The notes under the pieces are model-generated. The model worked only from the letters and a program-made list of their open reading frames with translations, ran no database searches and had not been told where the DNA came from. From the NCBI GenBank assembly GCA_002381945.1, contig DFXY01000004.1, positions 225,057 through 248,179 on the forward strand: a stretch of DNA of 23,123 bases, in the 5' to 3' direction. Each line of letters starts with the position of its first letter. The stretch's first letter is position 1. A program made the translations under genes and the position numbers. Shown piece by piece: positions 6,778 to 14,174 of the stretch. The DNA is from Bacteriovoracaceae bacterium UBA4096. Lineage in GTDB: Bacteria; Bdellovibrionota; Bacteriovoracia; Bacteriovoracales; Bacteriovoracaceae.

Positions 6778-8163
6778 ATGTCATCCTTATGTTGGATCCG
6801 AAGAGATTTAAGGCCCCATGACCACGTGGCCTTGTCCCATGCACTGGAAACCGGTGAGACAACTTTAGTTTTTGTCTTCGACACACATATCCTGAATAAG
6901 CTCTCAGACAAGCATGATCGCAGGGTGACTTTCATTTATCAGTCCTTGCAGGAGATGGAAAAAATCCTGCAAAAGCACGGCTCTTCCCTCTTAATCAGAT
7001 ATGGTAGGCCTGAAGAAGAAATCCCTAAACTTGCTTCGGAATTAAAAGTAAAAAATGTCTTCTGTAATCGTGATTATGAACCTTATGCCAAAGCTCGAGA
7101 CCTAAAAGTCGCCAAGAAACTCTCCCACATGGGAATAAACTTCGAGCAATTCAAAGATTCAGTCATGTTTGAAAAGCAGGAAGTTCTGACAAATAGTTTT
7201 GGTATCTACAAAGTATTTACGCCTTATAAAAATAAGTGGCTGGAGACTTTTGAAAAAACCGGAAGGATTGTTTCCAATTACGATTGTCCGCTTGAAAATC
7301 TCCGTCAGTTTCAGAACAAAAAAAATATCCTCGACTTTGATTGGTATAAAATCATCGGTTTTTTTAATTCACCTCCTCTTCTAACTGGAGGATCTCCAGC
7401 GGGCCTTTGCCGCTTAAAAAATTTTAATTTGACTATTGATAAGTATGCTGAAAATCGGAACTTCCCCTCCCTTTCAGGAACTTCTCTCCTTTCAGTATAT
7501 CTGCGCTTTGGAAATATTTCTGTCAGGAATATGGTCCAGCTGGCCCTTGACCACTCTTCCGAAGGTTCCAGAACCTGGTTAACGGAAATTATCTGGAGAG
7601 ATTTTTATCAGATGATTCTGGATAGCTATCCTCATGTTGAGAAGGGGGCCTTCAAACGGGAATATGATCAGATTAAGTTTTTGGGATCTGAGAAAGAGTT
7701 TAACGCCTGGAAGTCAGGACAAACAGGTTTTCCTCTGATTGATGCGGCCATGCGCTGCTTAAATGAGACAGGAATGATGCATAATCGCCTCAGAATGGTG
7801 GTGGCCTCTTTTTTATGTAAGACACTTTTAATTGATTGGCGCAAAGGTGAGAAATACTTTGCCCAAAAACTTTTGGATTTTGATCTGGCCAGTAATAACG
7901 GAGGATGGCAGTGGTCAGCGAGTTCCGGTTGTGATTCGCAGCCTTATTTTCGTATCTTCAATCCTTATGCTCAAAGCGAAAAGTTCGATCCTGAAGGCCT
8001 ATTCATTCACCAATGGGTGCCGGAATTAAAACATTTAAAGGGTAAGGGCCTCCATCGTCCCGATGCCCTCCTCGCTCCGGATTATCCTCGACCCATTGTG
8101 AGTTATGAGCTAAGCCGAAGTCGCTGCTTACGAATGTATGATGTGATAAAAATCAGCAAATAA
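6778..8163 (+). CDS. phrB: Deoxyribodipyrimidine photolyase (class I CPD photolyase)
   Basis: This 461-residue protein uses blue light to split cyclobutane pyrimidine dimers in DNA, with catalytic FADH- and an antenna pigment. The N-terminus (CWIRRDLRPHDHVAL) is the start of the antenna-binding alpha/beta domain. The C-terminal FAD domain is well conserved: TWLTEIIWRDFYQMIL, then GFPLIDAAMRCLNETGMMHNR, then NNGGWQWSASSGCDSQPYF and RIFNPYAQSEKFDPEG. The tryptophans in the NGGWQW block belong to the electron-transfer chain. Length matches the E. coli enzyme (about 470). The ATG at 6778 is fixed by homology but has no good Shine-Dalgarno and lies just after a terminator, so the source of its transcript is unclear. 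It reads in the same direction as the sdh genes but is separated from them by 146 bases. Confidence 0.95.
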   Translation: MSSLCWIRRDLRPHDHVALSHALETGETTLVFVFDTHILNKLSDKHDRRVTFIYQSLQEMEKILQKHGSSLLIRYGRPEEEIPKLASELKVKNVFCNRDYEPYAKARDLKVAKKLSHMGINFEQFKDSVMFEKQEVLTNSFGIYKVFTPYKNKWLETFEKTGRIVSNYDCPLENLRQFQNKKNILDFDWYKIIGFFNSPPLLTGGSPAGLCRLKNFNLTIDKYAENRNFPSLSGTSLLSVYLRFGNISVRNMVQLALDHSSEGSRTWLTEIIWRDFYQMILDSYPHVEKGAFKREYDQIKFLGSEKEFNAWKSGQTGFPLIDAAMRCLNETGMMHNRLRMVVASFLCKTLLIDWRKGEKYFAQKLLDFDLASNNGGWQWSASSGCDSQPYFRIFNPYAQSEKFDPEGLFIHQWVPELKHLKGKGLHRPDALLAPDYPRPIVSYELSRSRCLRMYDVIKISK

Positions 8164-8171
8164 AACGACTC

Positions 8172-8186
8172 TGACACTTACTGTCA
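8172..8186. promoter_or_regulatory. Short inverted repeat upstream of the sdh operon
   Basis: TGACA and TGTCA flank a 5-base spacer in the gap between photolyase and sdhC, about 30 bases before the putative sdh -35 box. It has no T-run, so it is not a terminator on the plus strand. It could be an operator half-site pair or chance. Confidence 0.25.
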
Positions 8187-8216
8187 AAATCTACCGGAAA
8201 AATAGTCATTTCTCGA

Positions 8217-8244
8217 CTGACAACTCGTGCAAATCTGGTAGAGT
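8217..8244 (+). promoter_or_regulatory. Candidate sigma-70-type promoter of sdhCAB
   Basis: CTGACA (8217-8222, five of six to TTGACA), a 16-base spacer and TAGAGT (8239-8244). The predicted transcript would have a leader of about 60 bases before the sdhC ATG. The same -10 hexamer and spacer length recur upstream of the SprT-like gene at 14082-14109. Confidence 0.4.
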
Positions 8245-8309
8245 AAAAGACAATTATTTCTGCGACTTAAATCCGCTTTATTTTTCAATTCGAAAGGGAG
8301 TTCTTTTGT

Positions 8310-8984
8310 ATGATGACATCAGCTGTTAATCATTACTTTGGCTCTTCCATTGGTAGAAAACACCTCGTTGCGATTACTGGCCTGCTTCTTTGTGGGTTCC
8401 TGGTAAGTCACCTCTTGGGAAATCTTCTGCTTCTGGTAGGACCTGATGCTTTCAACCTCTACAGCTACAAGCTGTTCGCATTGGGGGGTCTTCTTTATGT
8501 AATCGAGGCAGGTCTTGCGCTGGTTTTTCTAGTTCACATGTACCTGGCCGTCAGATTAAATATTGAAAACATGCGCTCTCGCGGTAAGTACGCCATGAAA
8601 AAACGTACTGGTCGTGGAACAACCTTGATGTCGGCAACAATGCCCTACACTGGTTTGGTACTCCTGGTTTTTTTAATTCTTCACCTGATGAATTTAAAAT
8701 TCGGAACAGTCTACACAACTGTGGTTGATGGCACTGAGATGCGTGATATCTACAAAACCACCATGGAATATTTTGCAAACCCTGTCAGCGTTGGCTGGTA
8801 CGTGTTTGCCATGTTCTGCGCGGCCTTCCACACTGCCCATGGTTTCTCATCGGCCTTCCAGTCTTTGGGTCTGAATCACGGTAAGTACTTTGGTAAAATT
8901 AAAATCATCGGCTATCTATATGCCATCGTGGTCGGAGGCGGTTTTGCTTTCGTATCAGTTTGGGCCTATATGAAGGGAGTGTAA
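8310..8984 (+). CDS. sdhC: Succinate dehydrogenase cytochrome b subunit, di-haem type
   Basis: The 224-residue membrane anchor of succinate dehydrogenase/fumarate reductase (complex II) passes electrons between the iron-sulfur subunit and the quinone pool. Five hydrophobic segments are visible (about 20-43, 54-82, 111-130, 160-180 and 198-220). Histidines at 18, 34, 76, 125 and 174 sit in or beside the helices, as expected for the two b-type haems of the single-anchor family found in Bacillus and in Wolinella-like and delta-like bacteria. The length, well above the four-subunit type SdhC (about 130 aa), and the absence of an sdhD gene agree. ATG 8310 has AAGGGAG nine bases upstream. It is the first gene of sdhCAB, with one base between its stop and the sdhA start. 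Confidence 0.95.
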   Translation: MMTSAVNHYFGSSIGRKHLVAITGLLLCGFLVSHLLGNLLLLVGPDAFNLYSYKLFALGGLLYVIEAGLALVFLVHMYLAVRLNIENMRSRGKYAMKKRTGRGTTLMSATMPYTGLVLLVFLILHLMNLKFGTVYTTVVDGTEMRDIYKTTMEYFANPVSVGWYVFAMFCAAFHTAHGFSSAFQSLGLNHGKYFGKIKIIGYLYAIVVGGGFAFVSVWAYMKGV

Positions 8985-8985
8985 T

Positions 8986-10905
8986 ATGACTCTTAATCTT
9001 GACTCAAAAATTCCAAGCGGTCCCCTTACTGAAAAATGGGCAAAACATAAATTTGAAATGAAGCGGGTTAACCCTGCCAATAAAAGAAAATTCACCGTAA
9101 TCGTTGTCGGTACCGGACTTGCCGGCGGCTCGGCCGCTGCCACTTTGGCCGAACTCGGTTACAACGTGCTTTCATTTTGCATCCAGGATTCCCCTCGCCG
9201 TGCGCACTCGATTGCCGCTCAAGGTGGTATCAACGCCGCTAAGAACTATCCTAATGATGGTGACTCGGTTAAAAACCTTTTCTACGACACCATCAAAGGT
9301 GGCGATTACCGCGCTCGTGAAGCTAACGTTTACCGTCTGGCCGAAGTCTCTAATAACATCATCGATCAGATGGTGGCCCAAGGTGTTCCTTTTGCCCGTG
9401 AATACGGCGGTTATTTAGATAACCGTTCATTCGGTGGAGCTCAGGTAAGTCGAACCTTCTATGCCCGCGGTCAAACCGGTCAACAGCTTCTGTTGGGTGC
9501 TTATTCAGGCATGATGAAGATGGTGGCCAAGGGTAAGATCAAACAATACAACCGTCGTGAAATGATGGACCTAGTGACCATCAATGGAAAAGCTCGCGGT
9601 ATCATCGTTCGTAACCTTTTAACCGGTGAATTAGAGCGCTACGCTGCTGATGCTGTACTTCTTTGTACTGGCGGTTATGGAAACGTTTTTTATCTTTCAA
9701 CCAATGCTCAGGTCTCTAACGGCTCTGCCGCCTGGAGATGTTATAAGCGCGGAGCTGCATTCGCGAATCCTTGCTTCACTCAAATTCACCCGACATGTAT
9801 TCCTGTTCACGGTGACTATCAGTCTAAGTTAACCCTTATGTCTGAATCTCTTCGTAACGATGGCCGGGTTTGGGTTCCGAAAAAAGAAGGCGATACTCGT
9901 AAGCCAGCTGATATCCCTGATGAAGACAGAGATTATTATCTGGAGCGCGTTTACCCATCTTTTGGTAACCTTGCTCCAAGAGACGTATCAAGCCGTCAGG
10001 CAAAATTCCGTTGTGATGAAGGTAAAGGCGTTGGTTCAACCAAGATGGCGGTTTATCTGGATTTCCGTGATGCCATTAAACGTGATGGTCGAGATACCAT
10101 CGCAGGTAAATACGGAAACCTTTTTGAAATGTATGAAAGAATCACCGGTGATGATCCTTATAAAACACCAATGATGATCTACCCTGCTGTTCACTACACC
10201 ATGGGTGGTTTATGGGTCGACTATAACCTTCAGTCAACCATTCCAGGTCTTCACGTTTTAGGAGAAGCAAACTTCTCAGATCACGGGGCCAATCGTCTGG
10301 GTGCCTCTGCTCTTATGCAGGGTCTGGCCGATGGATATTTTGTTATCCCGTATACTCTCAGTAACTACCTGGCCTCAACTCCGCTGGAAAAAGTAACGAC
10401 TGAAGACAATGCTTTCAAAGATGCTGAACAGGCAGTATTGCTTCAGACTTCAAAAATTCTGGGCATTAACGGTAAGAGAACAGTTTCAGATTTCCATAAG
10501 GAACTTGGCCACATCATGTGGGAAAACGTTGGAATGAGCCGTAATGAAGCAGGTCTTAAGAATGCTATCGACGGCATCAGAAAACTTCGCGAAGAATTCT
10601 GGCATGACGTGAACGTTCCAGGGGAAACAGGAAACTTTAACCTTGAACTTCATAAGGCCACTCGTGTTGCTGATTACCTTGAACTCGGAGAACTCATGGC
10701 ACTAGATGCTCTTGAGCGTAGAGAGTCTTGTGGTGGTCACTTCCGTGAAGAATTCCAGACCCCGGATAACGAAGCTAAACGTGACGATGATAACTTTACT
10801 CATGCCGCTGTATGGGAATATACCGGCCAGAACTCAAGTCCTATCCGTCATCAGGAAGAACTGAAGTTTGAGAATGTTCAACTCGCTACACGTTCGTACA
10901 AATAA
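8986..10905 (+). CDS. sdhA: Succinate dehydrogenase flavoprotein subunit
   Basis: The 639-residue catalytic subunit oxidises succinate to fumarate (or reduces fumarate) on the cytoplasmic side of the inner membrane. The FAD-binding GTGLAGG motif is at residues 42-48, and His74 in RRAHSIAAQGG is the expected covalent FAD attachment site. The active-site regions are present: FYARGQTGQQLL, then QIHPTCIP, then HYTMGGLWVDYN (His403) and DHGANRLGASALMQG (433-447). The C-terminal block with RRESCGGHFREEFQ is typical. An extension of about 35 residues precedes the FAD motif. The ATG has GGGAG inside the end of sdhC. The gap to sdhB is 12 bases. Confidence 0.97.
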   Translation: MTLNLDSKIPSGPLTEKWAKHKFEMKRVNPANKRKFTVIVVGTGLAGGSAAATLAELGYNVLSFCIQDSPRRAHSIAAQGGINAAKNYPNDGDSVKNLFYDTIKGGDYRAREANVYRLAEVSNNIIDQMVAQGVPFAREYGGYLDNRSFGGAQVSRTFYARGQTGQQLLLGAYSGMMKMVAKGKIKQYNRREMMDLVTINGKARGIIVRNLLTGELERYAADAVLLCTGGYGNVFYLSTNAQVSNGSAAWRCYKRGAAFANPCFTQIHPTCIPVHGDYQSKLTLMSESLRNDGRVWVPKKEGDTRKPADIPDEDRDYYLERVYPSFGNLAPRDVSSRQAKFRCDEGKGVGSTKMAVYLDFRDAIKRDGRDTIAGKYGNLFEMYERITGDDPYKTPMMIYPAVHYTMGGLWVDYNLQSTIPGLHVLGEANFSDHGANRLGASALMQGLADGYFVIPYTLSNYLASTPLEKVTTEDNAFKDAEQAVLLQTSKILGINGKRTVSDFHKELGHIMWENVGMSRNEAGLKNAIDGIRKLREEFWHDVNVPGETGNFNLELHKATRVADYLELGELMALDALERRESCGGHFREEFQTPDNEAKRDDDNFTHAAVWEYTGQNSSPIRHQEELKFENVQLATRSYK

Positions 10906-10917
10906 GGAGCCCTATTT

Positions 10918-11709
10918 ATGGCATCTACAGAAAATATGACGCTAAATCTTAAAATCTGGCGCCAAAAAAATGCAACTACAGAAGGTAAACTCGTTGATTA
11001 CCGCGTGGAGAATGTATCTCCCGATATGTCTTTCCTCGAAATGATTGACGTCCTTAACGATCAATTAGTTCGTAAGGGTGAAGATCCAATCGCCTTTGAC
11101 CATGACTGCCGCGAAGGTATTTGTGGTATGTGTTCAATGGCCATCGACGGTAAAGCTCACGGTGGTTTCAAGAACACGACGACATGTCAGGTTCACATGC
11201 GACATTACAAAAATGGCGACAACATCGTTGTTGAACCATTCCGCGCTTCGGCCTTCCCGGTCATTAAAGATTTAACTGTTGACCGTTCTGCCATGGATAA
11301 AGTGATGGCCGCTGGTGGTTATGTTACTGCCAATACTGGTAATGCTCCTGATGGAAATGCCATGCTTATTCCAAAGCCTATCGCTGATGAGGCAATGGAT
11401 GCAGCGGCCTGTATCGGCTGTGGTGCTTGTGTGGCCTCTTGTCCAAATGGTTCAGGAATGCTTTTCATGTCATCAAAAATTTCTCAACTGGCCCTGTTAC
11501 CACAAGGTCAGCCGGAATCTCCTCGCCGTGCCTTGAACATGGTTTACACTCACGACTCACTTGGGTTTGGTAACTGCTCAACTCACGCTGAATGTGAAGC
11601 CACTTGTCCGAAAGGAATTTCTATCGAGCATATTGCTCGAGCGAACCGTGAATACATGAAAGCTGCTTTTACGTATCACGAGAAAAAACGATCCGAAGGT
11701 GGAGCTTAA
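10918..11709 (+). CDS. sdhB: Succinate dehydrogenase iron-sulfur subunit
   Basis: The 263-residue electron-transfer subunit links the FAD in SdhA to the haems and quinone site in SdhC. All eleven cluster cysteines are present. Cys64, 69, 72 and 90 (HDCREGICGMC and TTTCQ) hold the 2Fe-2S cluster. Cys165, 168, 171 and 175 (CIGCGACVASCP) together with Cys220, 226 and 230 (GNCSTHAECEATCPKGI) hold the 4Fe-4S and 3Fe-4S clusters. An excellent AAGGAG ribosome binding site precedes the ATG. The TAA stop is directly followed by the TTG start of the RhtA-like gene, and a strong terminator begins 13 bases beyond the stop. Confidence 0.97.
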   Translation: MASTENMTLNLKIWRQKNATTEGKLVDYRVENVSPDMSFLEMIDVLNDQLVRKGEDPIAFDHDCREGICGMCSMAIDGKAHGGFKNTTTCQVHMRHYKNGDNIVVEPFRASAFPVIKDLTVDRSAMDKVMAAGGYVTANTGNAPDGNAMLIPKPIADEAMDAAACIGCGACVASCPNGSGMLFMSSKISQLALLPQGQPESPRRALNMVYTHDSLGFGNCSTHAECEATCPKGISIEHIARANREYMKAAFTYHEKKRSEGGA

Positions 11710-12576
11710 TTGAAAAACTCTAAGGCCCCATCCGGGGCCTTTTTTTTACCCATTTTTATTCTGATGTTGGCCATGTGCTCGATTCAGTTTGGAGCTTCTC
11801 AGGCCAAACACCTTTTTCCTATTCTGGGAGTCGGGGGAACATCCACTCTGCGGCTGCTCTTTGCGGGCATCATGATGACGGCCGTCTTCAGGCCCTGGAA
11901 AATCAAATTCACCCACGGCGTTTTAAAAAGCCTGCTTTTTTATGGGCTCTCACTAGGTCTGATGAATTACAGTTTTTATTTTGCTCTTGAGCGAATCCCA
12001 CTTGGTATTGCGGTCGCGCTGGAATTTACTGGCCCCCTGGCCGTTGCCATCTGGTCTTCTCATAAAAAAGTTGATTACCTGTGGGCCCTCCTGGCGGCCG
12101 TGGGAATTATCCTGCTCTTGCCGTTAGAAATTACTGACCATGCTCTGGATCCTCTCGGTATCCTGTTTGCCTTGATCGCAGGTCTTTGTTGGGCCCTGTA
12201 CATAATCTTTGGTAAAAAGGCCGGCGACACCCTCTCAGGTGGAGTGGCATCAAGCATGGGAATGCTGGTCGCTGCTGCAGCAGTACTCCCCTTTGGCATC
12301 ATGGCCGATGGTTCTAAATTATTTAATCTCTCCGCCCTGCCTCTGGCACTTATGGTGGCCTTCTTTGGAAGTGCTCTGCCTTATACGCTGGAGATGTTTG
12401 CTTTAAAGAAAATGCCAACCAAGACCTTTGGAGTCCTGATGAGCATGGAACCGGCCATTGCCTCTCTCATGGGACTTCTTTTTCTTGCAGAACGTTTAAC
12501 AACTTTTCAGTGGCTTGCCATTGTTTGTGTCATTATCTCTTCGCTGGGCAGCTCACTGACTCAACGAAATAAGTGA
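11710..12576 (+). CDS. rhtA: EamA/RhtA-like exporter (threonine/homoserine efflux family)
   Basis: This 288-residue inner-membrane protein has about ten hydrophobic segments arranged as two EamA repeats. Family hallmarks match RhtA: MCSIQFGASQAKHLFP, then IPLGIAVALEFTGPLAVA, then ALPYTLEMFALKKMPTKTFGVLMSMEPA. RhtA members export threonine, homoserine and related compounds; the actual substrate here is not shown. The TTG at 11710 is chosen because the alignment with E. coli RhtA (as I recall it) needs about eleven residues before LPIFILML, and GGAG lies five bases upstream at the end of sdhB. The next ATGs (11764, 11773) lie inside the first membrane helix and have no ribosome binding site. 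The sdh terminator hairpin lies within codons 5-13, so translation and transcription of this gene are probably linked to sdhB. Confidence 0.85.
   Translation: MKNSKAPSGAFFLPIFILMLAMCSIQFGASQAKHLFPILGVGGTSTLRLLFAGIMMTAVFRPWKIKFTHGVLKSLLFYGLSLGLMNYSFYFALERIPLGIAVALEFTGPLAVAIWSSHKKVDYLWALLAAVGIILLLPLEITDHALDPLGILFALIAGLCWALYIIFGKKAGDTLSGGVASSMGMLVAAAAVLPFGIMADGSKLFNLSALPLALMVAFFGSALPYTLEMFALKKMPTKTFGVLMSMEPAIASLMGLLFLAERLTTFQWLAIVCVIISSLGSSLTQRNK
11722..11747 (+). terminator. Strong Rho-independent terminator, inside the start of the RhtA-like gene
   Basis: A perfect 8-bp GC-rich stem (AAGGCCCC / GGGGCCTT) with a 4-base loop is followed by a run of T (11740-11747). It would end the sdhCAB transcript, yet it lies within the coding sequence of the next gene if that gene starts at the TTG. 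Confidence 0.88.
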
Positions 12577-12638
12577 TTCGTGTCATTCCATTGTAAAAAA
12601 AGAATGTAAAGATCAACCTCTTTTCTCGGGGGGTGCGC

Positions 12639-13682
12639 ATGAAATGGATCACTCTTTTTTCCTTTCTCTTCTCTTCAACACTCTTGGCAACCAACCATGA
12701 AAGACTCATGAGTTTAAAGACTGTCACCCGATTTGTCTTTGGCTCCTGTAATGACCAGACAAAAGCTCAGCCACTGTGGAAAGAGATGCTTAAGGTCCGT
12801 CCCGATTTTTTTATGTGGTCCGGTGATAATGTTTATGCCGATCGTGAACCCGGTAAAGATTTAAAAATTGCACTGGATAAACAAAATGCCATCCCTGACT
12901 ATCTTAACTTCAAAAAACAAGTGCCCATTATGGGTATGTGGGATGATCACGATTACGGGGGCAATAATACTAACGGTTATTTTAAAGATAAGGTCCGAAA
13001 TCAAAAACTCTTTTTGGATTTTCTGGAAGAACCAATGGGCTCACAGAGGAGAAAACAAGAAGGGGTCTATACCAGTTACACTTTTGGAAAGATAAAATTT
13101 ATTCTTCTGGATAACCGCTACTTCATGGATCTTGATCCAAAAGCCCCCATGTTGGGTGAAACCCAGTGGCAGTGGCTTGAGTCACAATTAAAAAACTCCC
13201 AGGCGAGTGTTCACTTCATTATGTCAGGGTTATCTATTCTTTCACCTCTTCATCCCCTCTCTGATGGCGCCTGGCCAAATTATCCAACAGAACGGGACCG
13301 CCTACTGGAACTAGTTGAGAGACTCAACACCAAGGGGGTGGTGTTTCTGACAGGAGACATGCATTTTTCAACCATTTTCAGAAGGCATGGACATCTGGAA
13401 TTTCTTTCAAGTGGAATGACCCACAGGGTACCCCGCATATTCTGGGGGTACCTGGGGCGAAGATATGAAACTTCTTTTTTTGGAATTGCTTATGGTTTAG
13501 TGGATATCGCGTGGGATCAGGAGACTCCTGTGCTTTCTATGGCCATCCGTAATCGCTTCGGACAAGAATTCCATAGAAGAAATTTTCGTCTTGAGGCCAA
13601 TCGCTGGGTTTTACAAAATGAATTAGATTTTAACCTGATGACAGAGAACTCGGGCGGCAACTTCATTGACGGAGTCAATTAA
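12639..13682 (+). CDS. PhoD-like metallophosphoesterase, exported, 347 aa
   Basis: The protein starts with a short signal peptide (MKWITLFSFLFSSTLLA). The PhoD-type calcineurin-fold motifs follow in order: GSC (35-37), WSGDNVYAD (Asp63), WDDHDYG (102-107), LDNR (157-160) and LTGDMHFS (Asp240, His242). These residues bind metal and phosphate in alkaline phosphatase D and related phosphodiesterases. The substrate cannot be told from sequence; periplasmic phosphate or phospholipid release is plausible. The ATG at 12639 is preferred over the in-frame GTG at 12633, because the G-run at 12628-12633 then serves as ribosome binding site. Its last 60 bases overlap the convergent exported-protein gene. 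Confidence 0.88.
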   Translation: MKWITLFSFLFSSTLLATNHERLMSLKTVTRFVFGSCNDQTKAQPLWKEMLKVRPDFFMWSGDNVYADREPGKDLKIALDKQNAIPDYLNFKKQVPIMGMWDDHDYGGNNTNGYFKDKVRNQKLFLDFLEEPMGSQRRKQEGVYTSYTFGKIKFILLDNRYFMDLDPKAPMLGETQWQWLESQLKNSQASVHFIMSGLSILSPLHPLSDGAWPNYPTERDRLLELVERLNTKGVVFLTGDMHFSTIFRRHGHLEFLSSGMTHRVPRIFWGYLGRRYETSFFGIAYGLVDIAWDQETPVLSMAIRNRFGQEFHRRNFRLEANRWVLQNELDFNLMTENSGGNFIDGVN

Positions 13683-13973
13683 ATTACCCTCAAATTTTGC
13701 TTCAGTGGTGCAAGATTCCAGCACAACCTGATAGCCCAAGGCCATTCCGTCGAAACGAATTTGACGGCCGAAATTTCCACACTTTACTCGGGATTTATCT
13801 AAAGGGATTTCTAGTTCCTTATTAATGATCAAGCTCTCATCATTTATTCGGATGGATTTAATTCCTTCCATTTTATCTCCCTTAAACTCGCAATTCAAAT
13901 CCTGGGCAAAAAGATGGTTTTGAAAGCTAACGAAGAAAACTAAAAATAAAGATGCTTTAAGCAGCTTGTTCAT
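13623..13973 (-). CDS. Small exported protein of unknown function, 116 aa
   Basis: It has a classical signal peptide (MNKLLKASLFLVFFVSF, then QNHLFA, cleavage before QDLNCEF). The mature part is about 90 residues with four cysteines (in LNCEFKG, VKCGNFG, ESCTTEA and VLCHQV), probably two disulfides, and a beta-rich pattern. I recognise no family. The start at 13973 is certain enough: AAGGAGG lies a few bases upstream, and the longer open frame (to 14054) would bury the signal peptide. Its 3' end overlaps the PhoD-like gene by 60 bases, so the two transcripts are mutually antisense there. Confidence 0.75.
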   Translation of the reverse strand: MNKLLKASLFLVFFVSFQNHLFAQDLNCEFKGDKMEGIKSIRINDESLIINKELEIPLDKSRVKCGNFGRQIRFDGMALGYQVVLESCTTEAKFEGNLIDSVNEVAARVLCHQVKI

Positions 13974-14081
13974 CCCTTCCTCCTTCATGTGGCGTGGAAT
14001 ATATTTAAGGAGTAACATGCTGAAAACAATTAAGTAATGAGTGCATTTTGGCACTATGTATTTTTTTTATTTGGAATCCTT

Positions 14082-14109
14082 TTGACACCAAAAGTGGCGT
14101 TTCTAGAGT
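14082..14109 (+). promoter_or_regulatory. Candidate sigma-70-type promoter of the SprT-like gene cluster
   Basis: A perfect TTGACA (14082-14087), a 16-base spacer and TAGAGT (14104-14109). The predicted leader to the ATG at 14175 is about 60 bases. The 201-base gap between the two divergent genes shows nothing else convincing. Confidence 0.45.
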
Positions 14110-14174
14110 GAAATCTTTAACTTCGTCTTACAACCTGAAGTTGTCCTTTGACCTTAAAAGGCCTAAAATGTGGC

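Noticed and set aside
12585..12608. CATTC ... GAATG dyad between the RhtA-like and PhoD-like genes, as a possible terminator
   Set aside because: The stem is five AT-rich bases with a 13-base loop and no T-run after it.
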